Of a DNA stretch of 64,000 nt, positions 36,161-45,677 are shown piece after piece. Position numbers and translations under genes: made by a program. The notes beneath the pieces are model-generated. The model ran no database searches and had not been told where the DNA came from. It worked only from the letters and a program-made list of their open reading frames with translations. The number at the start of each line of letters is the position of its first letter. The first letter of the stretch is position 1. Where the stretch lies: the NCBI RefSeq assembly GCF_029910535.1, contig NZ_CP069362.1, positions 1,116,001-1,180,000 of the forward strand, in the 5' to 3' direction. Source of the stretch: Marinitoga aeolica (GTDB lineage Bacteria > Thermotogota > Thermotogae > Petrotogales > Petrotogaceae).

Positions 36161-36168
36161 TGATATAA

Positions 36169-37074
36169 ATGGCACCAACAATGAAAGAAATAATAAAAAA
36201 AATATCAGAGTTACCAACACCAGATTTTATATTAAAAAGAATAATGGATATAGCTTCTAATCCTTCATCAAATACAAAAGAGCTTGAAAGCGCTGTATTA
36301 CAATCACCGCCATTGGTCGCGAAAATTTTAAAGCTTAGTAATTCAGCGTATTACGCGTTGCCGAGAAAAATAACGAAAGTATCTCAGGCAATAAATATTC
36401 TTGGGTTTAAAACAGTAAGGAATTTAGCCTTGGGAATTTTTGTAGCAGATTCTTTTTTTAGAAGAGAATTTGAATTCCTTGATTCCAGGAAATTCTGGCA
36501 ACATAGTATTAGCGTAGCAATAGCTTCAGAACAACTTGCACAAATAGTTAATTACCCAGATAAAGAAGAAATTTTTTTGAGTGGAATGTTGCATGATCTT
36601 GGAAAAATGGTAATGGGTATCATTACGCCTGAAACAGTAGAAATGGTATTGAACGTTGCAGAATATAAGAAAGCATCATTTTCAAAAGCAGAAAGTATGT
36701 TGAATGTAATGAGCCATCAAACATTAGGAAAACATTTATTTGAAAATTGGAATTTACCAGAAAATGTTATATATACTGCGGCATTTCATGATGAGCCTGA
36801 AAAATTGGAAATAGATTCATTTTCTATGAATGTATATATAGTTCACCTGGCAAACGTATCTATAAATTCTATATATTATGGTTATTCAGGATGTTTCGAT
36901 ATACCTGTTCCATCAGATGTTGTATGGAATAAATTTGATATGAACATAAAAAAGTATATGAATTTTTTAAATAGTTTAGAGCAAAAATTAAACGAATCAA
37001 ATGATTTTACCAATTTAGATACATTTATAGAAGAACCAGAAGAAGAAAAAGAGGAGGACGAAGAAAATGGCTAA
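36169..37074 (+). CDS. HDOD-domain signalling protein
   Basis: 301 residues. The HDOD core runs from about 10 to 205 with SPPLVAKILKLSNSAYYALP near residue 48-65 and GMLHDLGKMV near residue 142. HDOD proteins are non-catalytic or weak HD relatives used in bacterial regulation. The tail is very acidic. It sits eight bases after the histidine kinase and overlaps rbfA, so it is probably one expression unit with them. Confidence 0.88.
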   Translation: MAPTMKEIIKKISELPTPDFILKRIMDIASNPSSNTKELESAVLQSPPLVAKILKLSNSAYYALPRKITKVSQAINILGFKTVRNLALGIFVADSFFRREFEFLDSRKFWQHSISVAIASEQLAQIVNYPDKEEIFLSGMLHDLGKMVMGIITPETVEMVLNVAEYKKASFSKAESMLNVMSHQTLGKHLFENWNLPENVIYTAAFHDEPEKLEIDSFSMNVYIVHLANVSINSIYYGYSGCFDIPVPSDVVWNKFDMNIKKYMNFLNSLEQKLNESNDFTNLDTFIEEPEEEKEEDEENG

Positions 37075-37435
37075 AGAATTTAGAAGAGAAATGATAGAAT
37101 CAGAAATTTTAAAATTAATCAATATGAATATAAGTAATTTAAGAGATCCAAGGATACAGAATAAAATAATATCAGCAACAAGGGTAGAACTTTCACGTGA
37201 TAAATCTTATGCCGATGTTTATGTATCGGTGTTAAATGGTGACATAGATGAGATAATAAATATATTAACAAAGGCAAAAGGCTTTTTTAAAAGTATCATC
37301 TCAAAAAACATCAGAATGTATAAAATACCAGAAATTAGATTTCATAAAGATTTAGGCATCGAAGAAAGTATAAAAATCCATAAACTATTAAATGAAATTT
37401 CTAAAAATGAAGATAAAGGTGAAACAGATGAATAA
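37067..37435 (+). CDS. rbfA: Ribosome-binding factor A
   Basis: 122 residues with a KH-like fold; REMIESEILKLI at the start, RVELSRDKSYADVYVSV near residue 45-60, and RMYKIPEIRFHKD near 85 are family blocks. It helps mature the 30S subunit. It precedes truB, the usual bacterial order, and both share the operon. Confidence 0.93.
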   Translation: MAKEFRREMIESEILKLINMNISNLRDPRIQNKIISATRVELSRDKSYADVYVSVLNGDIDEIINILTKAKGFFKSIISKNIRMYKIPEIRFHKDLGIEESIKIHKLLNEISKNEDKGETDE

Positions 37436-38342
37436 CGGTTTCATTTTAATTGATAAACCCGCTGGAATAACCTCACATGATGTTGTTGAGGTAATAAGAA
37501 AAAAATTTTCAACAAAAAAAGTAGGTCACTCTGGAACACTTGACCCATTTGCTACAGGATTATTAATAATTGGTATAAATAAAGGAACAAGGTTATTGGA
37601 ATATCTTCAACATCAGGATAAAAAATATCATGTAAAGGCAAAATTAGGTATAGTTACAGATACATACGATATAACTGGTGAAATAAAAGAAACCAATGAA
37701 GTTCAAAAAGAGCATATCAATAATTTAAAAGAGGTAATCTTACAATTTAAGGGGAAATATATGCAGGTACCACCAATGTATTCTGCAAGAAAATATCAGG
37801 GAAAAAGATTATTTGAACTTGCAAGAAAGGGTAAAATAATAAAAATGCCACCCAAAGAGGTTGAAATATATAATATAGAAAATATACAAATTTTTGAAGA
37901 TGGAACGTTTGAATTTGAATGTGAAGTATCTTCAGGAACATATATAAGATCATTGATAATGGATATAGGATATAAAATTGGTATAGGCGCAGTTACAACA
38001 GACTTAAGAAGATTGAAAGTTGGCGAATTTGATATAAACAATGCAGTAAATTTAGAAGAAGTATCTGAAAAGGATATTATTTCAATGATTGATATGTTAT
38101 CTTTTCCAAAAGTAACATTAAATGAAATAGGTCTTAAAAGAGCATTAAACGGGAATCATATATTTTTAGAACATATTGAAAAATATGATAAATTTAAAAA
38201 AGATGATTATGTTTCTTTAATTGATAAAGAGGGACATTTAATTGCTGTTGCAAATGCTGAAAGGAATTCTGATTTTCTTGAAACATTAAAAAAACATGAA
38301 AGAAATGAAAGGATTTTTAAAATAAAAAAAGTTTTTAAATAA
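37428..38342 (+). CDS. truB: tRNA pseudouridine(55) synthase
   Basis: 304 residues. GFILIDKPAGITSHDVV at the start, and the catalytic aspartate in GHSGTLDPFATGLL near residue 43. It makes pseudouridine 55 in the T loop of tRNAs. The ATG at 37428 follows AAAGGTG; an upstream ATG in the rbfA frame region is not used. It overlaps rbfA by eight bases. Confidence 0.95.
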   Translation: MNNGFILIDKPAGITSHDVVEVIRKKFSTKKVGHSGTLDPFATGLLIIGINKGTRLLEYLQHQDKKYHVKAKLGIVTDTYDITGEIKETNEVQKEHINNLKEVILQFKGKYMQVPPMYSARKYQGKRLFELARKGKIIKMPPKEVEIYNIENIQIFEDGTFEFECEVSSGTYIRSLIMDIGYKIGIGAVTTDLRRLKVGEFDINNAVNLEEVSEKDIISMIDMLSFPKVTLNEIGLKRALNGNHIFLEHIEKYDKFKKDDYVSLIDKEGHLIAVANAERNSDFLETLKKHERNERIFKIKKVFK

Positions 38343-38354
38343 GAGGGTGAAGGT

Positions 38355-38876
38355 ATGGAAGGAAATCATCCCTATGTTAGATGGGCAATAGACTGTATTG
38401 AAAATTACGTAAAACATGGTAGAAAAATAGATATAAAAGATGATTTACCAGAAGAATTATTAACCAGGAGAGCAGCATGTTTTGTAACATTACATAAATT
38501 TAATGGTGATTTAAGAGGATGTATTGGCACAATTGAACCGGTATATGAAAATTTAGCCATAGAAATAAGAGAAAATGGAATAGCAGCTGCTACAAGAGAT
38601 TACAGATTTTCACCTGTGACTGTAAGCGAATTGGATGAAATACAGGTAAGCGTTGATGTTTTAAGCGAACCAGAACCTGTTGAATCTGTAGATGAGCTGG
38701 ATCCAAACGTTTATGGGGTAATTGTTGTTAGTGGGTGGAAAAAAGGAGTTTTACTTCCTGCAATTGAGGGTGTTGAAACGGTGGAAGAACAATTAAGAAT
38801 AGCAAAATTAAAAGCAGGAATATATTCTGCTGAGCCTTATGAAATTTATAGATTTACTGTAGAAAGATATTTTTGA
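38355..38876 (+). CDS. amrA: AMMECR1-domain protein (AmmeMemoRadiSam system protein A)
   Basis: 173 residues matching the AMMECR1 family: FVTLHKFNGDLRGCIGTIEP near residue 55-70, NGIAAATRDYRFSPV near 85-98. In many prokaryotes it is encoded with a radical SAM protein and a MEMO1 protein; the radical SAM gene follows here, and a MEMO1 gene lies at 62941-63744. The molecular function is unknown. Confidence 0.92.
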   Translation: MEGNHPYVRWAIDCIENYVKHGRKIDIKDDLPEELLTRRAACFVTLHKFNGDLRGCIGTIEPVYENLAIEIRENGIAAATRDYRFSPVTVSELDEIQVSVDVLSEPEPVESVDELDPNVYGVIVVSGWKKGVLLPAIEGVETVEEQLRIAKLKAGIYSAEPYEIYRFTVERYF

Positions 38877-38895
38877 TATTCTATCAGGTGATTTT

Positions 38896-39888
38896 ATGAA
38901 AGAAGCAATGTTTTATGAGGAGTTAGAAGATAAAAAAGTGAAGTGTAAATTGTGTCCTCATAATTGTATAATAAAAAATAACCTTACAGGAATTTGTAAG
39001 GTTAGAAAGAATATTGATGGAAAATTATATTCCCTGAATTATGGTGAAATAACGGCAATAAATGATGATCCAATTGAAAAAAAACCGCTATTTCATTTTT
39101 ATCCAGGTGAATATGTATTATCACTTGGTACATGGGGTTGTAATTTTAAGTGTTTATTTTGTCAAAATTTTGAAATTTCGCAGGAACGTCCATATAGTAT
39201 ATATAAATTAAATCCAGAAGATATTGTGGAAATGGCAATTAAAAGAAAAACGAAAATAGTTGCATTTACATATTCTGAACCTATAGTATGGTATGAATTC
39301 GTATACGATACAGCCAAATTATTAAAAGAAAAAGATATAAAGACTGTTCTTGTTACAAATGGATACATAAACAAAGAACCATTATTGAAATTAATACCCT
39401 ATATTGATGCTATGAATATAGATTTAAAGGGATTCAACGATGAATTTTATAAAAAAATTATAGGTGGTAAAAAAGAACCTGTGATGGAAGCAATTAAATT
39501 ATCATTTGAAAATAATATTCATATTGAAGTTACAACGTTGGTTGTTACAAATGGTAATGATAATGAAAATGAACTTGAAGAGTTGTTTAAATGGATTGGA
39601 AATATTTCAAAAGATATACCATTGCATTTAAGCAGATACTACCCGGTTTATAAGTATTCTGAATCCCCCACGGATATTGTTAAGTTAAAAAAAATATATA
39701 ATATAGCAACAAATTATTTGAACTACGTTTATTTAGGCAATGTATGGGATGAAAATTATGAATCAACATTTTGTCCTGAATGTGGGACCTTATTGATAAA
39801 TAGAAGAGGTTATAATATAAAAATTCAAAATATAGATGACAAAGGAAGGTGCAAAAGTTGTTTAAAAAAGATCCCAATAATTTTCTAA
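38896..39888 (+). CDS. amrS: AmmeMemoRadiSam system radical SAM enzyme
   Basis: 330 residues. The N-terminal CKLCPHNC is a cysteine pair motif, and WGCNFKCLFCQN near residue 80-91 is the CX3CX2C iron-sulfur motif of radical SAM proteins. A C-terminal CPECG...CKSC motif (near residues 295-325) could bind another metal centre. It resembles pyruvate formate-lyase activases and pairs with AMMECR1. Its substrate is unknown. Confidence 0.92.
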   Translation: MKEAMFYEELEDKKVKCKLCPHNCIIKNNLTGICKVRKNIDGKLYSLNYGEITAINDDPIEKKPLFHFYPGEYVLSLGTWGCNFKCLFCQNFEISQERPYSIYKLNPEDIVEMAIKRKTKIVAFTYSEPIVWYEFVYDTAKLLKEKDIKTVLVTNGYINKEPLLKLIPYIDAMNIDLKGFNDEFYKKIIGGKKEPVMEAIKLSFENNIHIEVTTLVVTNGNDNENELEELFKWIGNISKDIPLHLSRYYPVYKYSESPTDIVKLKKIYNIATNYLNYVYLGNVWDENYESTFCPECGTLLINRRGYNIKIQNIDDKGRCKSCLKKIPIIF

Positions 39889-40898
39889 AAAAGAAAGGAA
39901 CATTATATTTAACTATTTTGATTTTAGCATTGGGTTTAACATTATTCTTTATATTTCATAAACCATTGCCTAAATATTATGAAAAAAAAGATTTTGCTTT
40001 GGGGACATGGGTTAATGTAGTAGTAGCAAGTAATAAAATTGATTCAGAAAAGTTAACTGATATAGCGTTTAATGAAATGAGGCGTATAGAAAGAAAATTT
40101 AGTAAAAACATAGAAACAAGCGTAATATCTCAATTGAATGAAAAAAGAAGTATTACAGCAGATAAAGAAACATTGTTTTTAATAAAAGCAGCAATAAACT
40201 ATGCAGATTTAACAGGAAGCGCATTTGATCCAACAGTGGGCGCAATAATAAAGTTGTGGGGATTCGATGATATGAATAGTAAAAAAAGAGTACCTACTCA
40301 AGAAGAAATAAATAAACTTTTACCTGGCGTAAGCTATAAATTTATTAAAATCGAAGGAAATAAAATTACATTATTAAATGATAAAACAATGGTAGATTTA
40401 GGTGGCATAGCAAAAGGATATGCTGTAGACATGGCCATTCAAAAAATTAAGGATTTAGATCCAAATGCTACTGGTTTTATAGATGCAGGTGGAGATATTG
40501 GAATAATTGGTCCAAAATTTGGAAGATTTGCATGGTCAATAGGTATAAGAGATCCGGATGGTGGTCCATATGATATTAAAGAAAGGGTATATTTGAAAGA
40601 GGGTGCAATAGTTACTTCTGGTAATTATGAAAGATATTTTATAAAAGATGGCGTTAGATATCATCATCTAATAGATCCAAAGACAGGATATCCTGCTAAT
40701 TATTATAAAAGTGTTACAATAATTTCAGATAGTGCCATGAAAGCTGATGCTATGGCAACTGCGCTTTTTATTTTAGGTGATAAATTAATAGGCTTAGACT
40801 CAATGACAAGATATGGAATACAGGTTTATGGTATTACATCCAATAATAAAATAGTTAAAACCACAGGATTTGATTATTATCTAAAAGAAGAAAAATAA
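39858..40898 (+). CDS. apbE: FAD:protein FMN transferase
   Basis: 346 residues. A membrane anchor at about 14-33, with no lipobox cysteine. ALGTWVNVVV near residue 52, GSAFDPTVGAIIKLWGF near 118-134, DLGGIAKGYAVDMA near 180 and VTSGNYERYF near 250, then DAMATALFILG near 300, define ApbE. It attaches FMN covalently to threonine on flavoproteins such as Rnf/Nqr subunits, which are not in this window. The start TTG at 39858 follows GGAAGGTG and overlaps amrS; a GTG at 39849 is an alternative. NusG-II and Gx genes follow. Confidence 0.9.
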   Translation: MFKKDPNNFLKKKGTLYLTILILALGLTLFFIFHKPLPKYYEKKDFALGTWVNVVVASNKIDSEKLTDIAFNEMRRIERKFSKNIETSVISQLNEKRSITADKETLFLIKAAINYADLTGSAFDPTVGAIIKLWGFDDMNSKKRVPTQEEINKLLPGVSYKFIKIEGNKITLLNDKTMVDLGGIAKGYAVDMAIQKIKDLDPNATGFIDAGGDIGIIGPKFGRFAWSIGIRDPDGGPYDIKERVYLKEGAIVTSGNYERYFIKDGVRYHHLIDPKTGYPANYYKSVTIISDSAMKADAMATALFILGDKLIGLDSMTRYGIQVYGITSNNKIVKTTGFDYYLKEEK

Positions 40899-40915
40899 AA
40901 ATTGGAGAGAAAAGA

Positions 40916-41278
40916 ATGAAAAAAGACTTAATCTTTGTATTTATAATAATATTATTAGTTTCAGGTATTATGATTATTCAAAATAACCTGAAGAATGATT
41001 TAAAAGGGGCAGAAGTATATTTAAGTGGAAAAGAAATAATGAAAATAACAAAACCTGGAACATACGCCATTTATGGTGATGATGGAGATTACAAATTAAA
41101 AGTTGTATTTAATGGAGAAAAGGTAAGGGTTATAGATGCGGATTGTCCTTTAAAAACGTGTGAGTATACCGGATGGGTTGATAATGCATCACAGGAAATC
41201 ATATGTTTACCGAATAAAGTTGTAGTAAAACCAATTGGAAAAGAAAAAAATATAGGAGTTGACATTATTTCATGGTAA
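40916..41278 (+). CDS. NusG domain II protein, membrane anchored
   Basis: 120 residues with one membrane helix (about 5-22) and an outside NusG-II domain containing CPLKTC (near residue 79-84) and IICLPNK near 101-107. Related proteins accompany ApbE, FMN-binding and Gx transporter genes in many anaerobes. The role is unknown; a redox or cofactor role is inferred from the cysteines and neighbours. Confidence 0.78.
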   Translation: MKKDLIFVFIIILLVSGIMIIQNNLKNDLKGAEVYLSGKEIMKITKPGTYAIYGDDGDYKLKVVFNGEKVRVIDADCPLKTCEYTGWVDNASQEIICLPNKVVVKPIGKEKNIGVDIISW

Positions 41279-41769
41279 AAAATAATATTCCAAGAATAGC
41301 AATATTAACAGCTTTATCCTCTGCCGTTTATTATTTAGAAACACTTGTTCCTTTCCCTATTCCATTACCAGGTGCAAGATGGGGTTTCTCTAATTTTGCT
41401 ATATTATACTCATTGAACTATGATCAATCACTTTTAAATGGATTATATATAGCGATATTTAAAAGTATTTTGGGAGCATTATTGGCTGGTAAATTTTTAA
41501 GCCCTACATTTTTTATGGGATTATCTGGTAGCATTATTGCAACATTTGCGATGTATTTAGTGATAAAAATGAAAAAATTTGGTATAATAGGAATTAGTGA
41601 AGTAGGGGCGATATTTAATAATCTTACCCAGGTAACAATAGGCTGGTTATTTATAGTGAAATCCATAGGAATATTTTGGTATCTACCACAGATGATATTA
41701 TTTGGAACTTTTTCAGCTCTTGCAAATGCCTTTGTAGTTAAATCAACTTTTAGGAGTGTAAATAAATGA
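41272..41769 (+). CDS. Gx transporter family membrane protein
   Basis: 165 residues with about five membrane helices and the segment PIPLPGARWGFSN near residue 27-39, which is typical of the Gx transporter family (formerly annotated heptaprenyl diphosphate synthase component I). It resembles ECF S-components in size and layout. The overlap with neighbours and the linkage to ApbE suggest it imports something for flavin or quinone use, but this is inference. Confidence 0.75.
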   Translation: MVKNNIPRIAILTALSSAVYYLETLVPFPIPLPGARWGFSNFAILYSLNYDQSLLNGLYIAIFKSILGALLAGKFLSPTFFMGLSGSIIATFAMYLVIKMKKFGIIGISEVGAIFNNLTQVTIGWLFIVKSIGIFWYLPQMILFGTFSALANAFVVKSTFRSVNK

Positions 41770-42326
41770 AAATAATATTAGGTTCTGGTTCTCCAAGAAG
41801 GAAAGAAATTCTGACAATGTTAAATATACCATTTGAAATTAGGGTATCAAATAGTGAAGAATATAGTGAAAATAAAAATCCTATTGAATATGCTAAAGAG
41901 TTGAGTTTAAAAAAATCAAAAGATATAAAAATATTTGAAGATGAATTGCTAATTACAGCAGATACTATTGTGGTTTTTGATAACGAAATATTAGGAAAAC
42001 CAAAAAATAAAACCGATGCAATGAATATGTTAAAAAAATTATCAGGTAAAAAACATGATGTGATTACTGGAATTACCTTTAGAACAATAACTGAAACATA
42101 TACAACATATGACTTAACAGAGGTATTTTTTCATGAATTACCAGAAAACATAATTCAATACTATATAGAAACATATCATCCTTTAGATAAAGCTGGAAGT
42201 TATGGAATTCAAGATTTTGGAGGATCTTTTATTGAAAAAATTAATGGAGATTACTATAATGTAATGGGATTGCCTTTAAATAAAATCTTTTGGTATTTAT
42301 ATGAAAAAGGAGTTTTTAATGTCTGA
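41766..42326 (+). CDS. maf: Maf-family nucleoside triphosphate pyrophosphatase
   Basis: 186 residues. LGSGSPRRKEIL at residues 4-15, ADTIVVFDNEILGKP near 63-77 and AGSYGIQDFGGSFIEKINGD near 150-169 are Maf signatures. It hydrolyses canonical or modified nucleotides such as dTTP or UTP. It overlaps the Gx gene by four bases and radC by eight. Confidence 0.93.
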   Translation: MKIILGSGSPRRKEILTMLNIPFEIRVSNSEEYSENKNPIEYAKELSLKKSKDIKIFEDELLITADTIVVFDNEILGKPKNKTDAMNMLKKLSGKKHDVITGITFRTITETYTTYDLTEVFFHELPENIIQYYIETYHPLDKAGSYGIQDFGGSFIEKINGDYYNVMGLPLNKIFWYLYEKGVFNV

Positions 42327-42984
42327 TTTACCAAGAGAAAAATTATTAAAATATGGACCTAAAAATTTGACTATTGATGAATTATTAGCTATAATAATAA
42401 GAAAGGGAACTAAAGAAAAAAGTGTTTTTGAGATTTCAAAAGAAATTTCAAAAGAGTATTCCCTAAAAGATTTATTTTCTATGGATATTGAACAACTTTG
42501 TGAAATATCCGGGGTAGGTAAAGTGACTGCTATTACATTAAAAGCAGTATTTGAACTGGGAATAAGATTTCACAAAGAAGCATTAAAAAAAGACAATTTA
42601 AAACTTGATTCACCAGATAAAGTTTATGACCTGTTATATGATGAAATGGTTTTTTTAGATAAAGAAATGGTAAAATGCATATCTTTGAATAGCAAGTTAA
42701 ATCCAATTTCCATAGACACAATTAGTATAGGAACGGCAAATCATTCAATTTTACATCCAAGAGATATCTTTAAAACAGCAATAAAAAATAATGCAATATC
42801 AATTTTAATTGTTCATAATCATCCATCAGGAGATAGTGAACCAAGTATGTTGGATTATGAAATTACCAAAAAGATAGAAAAAAGTGGAGATTTGCTTGGA
42901 ATAAAATTGTCTGATCATGTAATAATTGGAAAATCAGAATATTATAGTTTTAAAATTGGAAGAAAGGTGATTAGAAATGGATAA
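42319..42984 (+). CDS. radC: RadC (JAB/MPN domain) protein
   Basis: 221 residues. A helix-hairpin-helix region (CEISGVGKVTAITLKA) near residue 55-70, then the JAB metal motif HNHPSGDSEPSMLD near 170. Usually called a DNA repair protein, but its function is not established. The ATG at 42319 follows AAGGAG and lies inside the maf end; an ATG at 42301 lacks a site. Confidence 0.92.
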   Translation: MSDLPREKLLKYGPKNLTIDELLAIIIRKGTKEKSVFEISKEISKEYSLKDLFSMDIEQLCEISGVGKVTAITLKAVFELGIRFHKEALKKDNLKLDSPDKVYDLLYDEMVFLDKEMVKCISLNSKLNPISIDTISIGTANHSILHPRDIFKTAIKNNAISILIVHNHPSGDSEPSMLDYEITKKIEKSGDLLGIKLSDHVIIGKSEYYSFKIGRKVIRNG

Positions 42985-44194
42985 TATACCTGATAATTTA
43001 AAAGCTTTAATGCAGTTAAAAAAGAAGTTTGAAAAAGATTTAAAGAAAAAAGGTATTAATATTGAAAGAAAAAAACAGAAAAGTGTTGAAAGAGCCAAAA
43101 TAGAAATAAAATACATATCTATACCAATTGATGATGTTCAAACTATTGTTGATCTTAATTATTATGATTTTAAAAATAATAATCTTGAATTAGCAAGACA
43201 CATAGAAAAATTGTTGGCTAATAAGCCAAAAAGTTCTTATATTAATCAGCAAGCAGTAGTTCATTTACTGAGAGAAGAATATGAAGAAGTAAAAGAATTA
43301 TTGGACAATCCATCGTTTCCAGAGGATTATTTTAATTTAGGAATGGCAAAGTTTCTTCTAAAAGAAAAAGATGCTTATGAATTTGCTGAAAATGCAGTTA
43401 AAAGATTTCCGAATAACAAATATACAAATTTGCTATTGGCAATGAATGCAGTATATAATGGTCAATATCATAAAGCATATATGGCAGTAGGAGAGGCTGC
43501 AAAAAGTGCAAATGATCCGTTATTGTATTTTGTTATGGCATTATATGATAAAGATTATGTAAAAGCAAAAGAATATTTGAGTAAAGTATTCTTACAGGGT
43601 AAAGTAAAATATGTAGCTTCAATTTATCAAGGGTATTTACACTATTTATCTCAAGAAGGAGATAAATTATATCAAATGAGAAAAAATTTTGAAAACAGTA
43701 TTCCATGTGCTAATTGTTTATTGAGATATTCAAAATTAAAGGCTATAAATGTTCCTCCAGATTACTGTAAATACTGGAAAGTACTTGAATCATTTGAATA
43801 TGAAACATCTGGTAGATTTGAAACAGAAATGAATTTACCAGAACAAGCTATAATTAGTTTTCTTGGTTTTTATAACTATAATAACGAAGAAATGGCAAAT
43901 AAAAGTTTTGAAGAAATATCAGAAATGTTTGGAGAAGTAAGAATAATATTCTTCCCAAATGATTCACATGTAAAAGGATTAAAAACATTCTCAATGGAAC
44001 CTATTAAAAACGGAAAAATAGCAAAATTAATAGGTCCTGGTGTATATCAAAAACTTAAAAATATAATACAGAGATTGGAATCAAAAGAAGGAGTAAGATA
44101 TGATTTTGCTATAGATATGCCATTCTATGAAGGAATAAAGATGTTATTTGGATGGAGAACATGTCAAATGTATTATGAGGGGGAAGATGAATGA
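42977..44194 (+). CDS. TPR-like protein of unknown function
   Basis: 405 residues. The first 50 residues are a lysine-rich helix, and residues about 60-200 contain TPR-like helical pairs (DYFNLGMAKFLLKEKDAYEFAENAVK and similar). A CANC pair at about residue 240 and a DYCKYW near 257 may be structural. The C-terminal third has mixed strands. It overlaps radC and the next HD gene and is likely cytoplasmic. I do not recognise the family. Confidence 0.65.
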   Translation: MDNIPDNLKALMQLKKKFEKDLKKKGINIERKKQKSVERAKIEIKYISIPIDDVQTIVDLNYYDFKNNNLELARHIEKLLANKPKSSYINQQAVVHLLREEYEEVKELLDNPSFPEDYFNLGMAKFLLKEKDAYEFAENAVKRFPNNKYTNLLLAMNAVYNGQYHKAYMAVGEAAKSANDPLLYFVMALYDKDYVKAKEYLSKVFLQGKVKYVASIYQGYLHYLSQEGDKLYQMRKNFENSIPCANCLLRYSKLKAINVPPDYCKYWKVLESFEYETSGRFETEMNLPEQAIISFLGFYNYNNEEMANKSFEEISEMFGEVRIIFFPNDSHVKGLKTFSMEPIKNGKIAKLIGPGVYQKLKNIIQRLESKEGVRYDFAIDMPFYEGIKMLFGWRTCQMYYEGEDE

Positions 44195-44733
44195 CAAGAG
44201 ATGAAGCTATTAAATTATTAAAAGAGCAGGTAAAAAATGATAATCTTATAAAACATTGTCTTGCCGTGGGTGCCATAATGAAAGGATTGGCAAAAGAACT
44301 GGGTGAAAATCCTGAAAGATGGGAAATAATAGGTATTTTACATGATTTGGATTATGAATATACAAAAGATAAGCCGGAAATACATGCTAAAAAGACAGTA
44401 GAGCTTTTAGGTGATAAATTAACAGAAGAGGAAAAGAATGCTATTTTAGCTCATAATAATCATGCCCCATTAAATACTAAAATGGATTATGCATTATATG
44501 CTGCTGACCCTATGTCAGGTTTAGTAACAGCAGCGGTATTAGTAAGGCCTGAAAAGAAAATAGAAGGCTTAAAAGTAAAATCTTTAAAGAAAAAATTTAA
44601 AGATAAGTCTTTTGCTGCAGGTGCAAACAGAGAAAATATAAGGAAAATAGAAGAAATAAACATAGAACTAAGCAGATTTTTTGAAATTTCAATAGAGTCA
44701 ATGAAAGAAATTGCTGAAGAATTAGGACTTTGA
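44191..44733 (+). CDS. HDIG-domain phosphohydrolase
   Basis: 180 residues with LIKHCLAVGAIM near residue 19-30 and GILHDLDYEYT near 48-58 as HD metal-binding motifs, then HNNHAP near residue 90. It resembles small HDIG proteins of unknown substrate. It overlaps the TPR gene by four bases. Confidence 0.85.
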   Translation: MTRDEAIKLLKEQVKNDNLIKHCLAVGAIMKGLAKELGENPERWEIIGILHDLDYEYTKDKPEIHAKKTVELLGDKLTEEEKNAILAHNNHAPLNTKMDYALYAADPMSGLVTAAVLVRPEKKIEGLKVKSLKKKFKDKSFAAGANRENIRKIEEINIELSRFFEISIESMKEIAEELGL

Positions 44734-44748
44734 AAAGAGGTGGAAAAG

Positions 44749-45498
44749 ATGGAATTAAAAGAATTAGTTCAAAAAGAAATAGAAAGATATAACAGAGAAT
44801 TTAAGATCGTGGAAAAAGATATAAAATTAGAACCAAAAGATGTTGCTAAATATATAGACCACACAATTTTAAAAGCAACAACAACACCAGAAGATATAAA
44901 AAGAATTTGTAATGAAGCAAAAGAATATAACTTTTTCTCAGTCTGTGTAAATCCCGCATATGTTCCTCTAGCAAAAGAAGAATTAAAAGGATCAGATGTA
45001 AAAGTAGCTACAGTAATTGGCTTCCCTTTAGGTGCAAATCCAATTGATGTAAAAGCTTATGAAACAGATATAGCTTTAAATGATGGAGCAGATGAATTCG
45101 ATATGGTTATAAATGTTGGTATGTTAAAATCTGGAGATTATGATTATGTATATGATGAAATAAAAGCAGTTGTAGAAGCTGCTCAAGGAAAAACAGTAAA
45201 GGTTATTATTGAAACATGTTATTTAACAGCAGAAGAAAAAATAGCTGCATGTGTAATATCTAAGGAAGCTGGAGCACATTTTGTAAAAACATCAACAGGA
45301 TTTGGAACAGGTGGAGCTACAGTTGAAGATGTTGCATTGATGAAATTTGTTGTAGGTGATGCATTGAAAGTCAAGGCTTCAGGAGGAGTCAGAAGCTTTG
45401 AAGATGCAGAAAAGATGATAAAAGTTGGTGCAGAAAGAATTGGAGCCAGTGCAGGTGTAAAAATTGTAAGTGGCGAAAAATCCAACGCAGATTATTAA
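44749..45498 (+). CDS. deoC: Deoxyribose-phosphate aldolase
   Basis: 249 residues. It splits 2-deoxyribose-5-phosphate to glyceraldehyde-3-phosphate and acetaldehyde. FVKTSTGFG contains the Schiff-base lysine near residue 180, and VKASGGVRS the second lysine near 209. [15 protein letters not shown] is the N-terminal signature. The ATG at 44749 follows GAGGTG; a GTG at 44740 sits in that site. It is the last gene of the array and is followed by a terminator. Confidence 0.95.
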   Translation: MELKELVQKEIERYNREFKIVEKDIKLEPKDVAKYIDHTILKATTTPEDIKRICNEAKEYNFFSVCVNPAYVPLAKEELKGSDVKVATVIGFPLGANPIDVKAYETDIALNDGADEFDMVINVGMLKSGDYDYVYDEIKAVVEAAQGKTVKVIIETCYLTAEEKIAACVISKEAGAHFVKTSTGFGTGGATVEDVALMKFVVGDALKVKASGGVRSFEDAEKMIKVGAERIGASAGVKIVSGEKSNADY

Positions 45499-45511
45499 TA
45501 CAAACATTAAA

Positions 45512-45550
45512 TAACTCCTTAAGTATAATACTTAAGGAGTTATTTTAGTT
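45512..45550 (+). terminator. Terminator of the 30324-45498 gene array
   Basis: A perfect 14-bp stem TAACTCCTTAAGTA (45512-45525) with TACTTAAGGAGTTA (45529-45542), loop TAA, followed by TTTTAGTTT. A near copy lies at 45678-45708. Confidence 0.9.
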
Positions 45551-45627
45551 TGTAGACAAAATCCTCAAAAGCAGTTATTTTAGTTTATAATATTTAATCT
45601 TCGCGAAGCGAAAGTTTGGGAATTTTC

Positions 45628-45673
45628 AAGTATTCGCTCATATTATTTTTTTAGAAAATACTTTGTCAACAGT
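45628..45673. repeat. Dispersed hairpin repeat, copy 2 (inverted)
   Basis: AAGTATT (45628-45634) pairs with AATACTT (45657-45663). Read on the minus strand it matches 23807-23850 (CTGTTGACAAAGTATTTTC, TAATATGAGCGAATACTT) apart from a few extra A residues. Confidence 0.7.
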
Positions 45674-45677
45674 ATGA

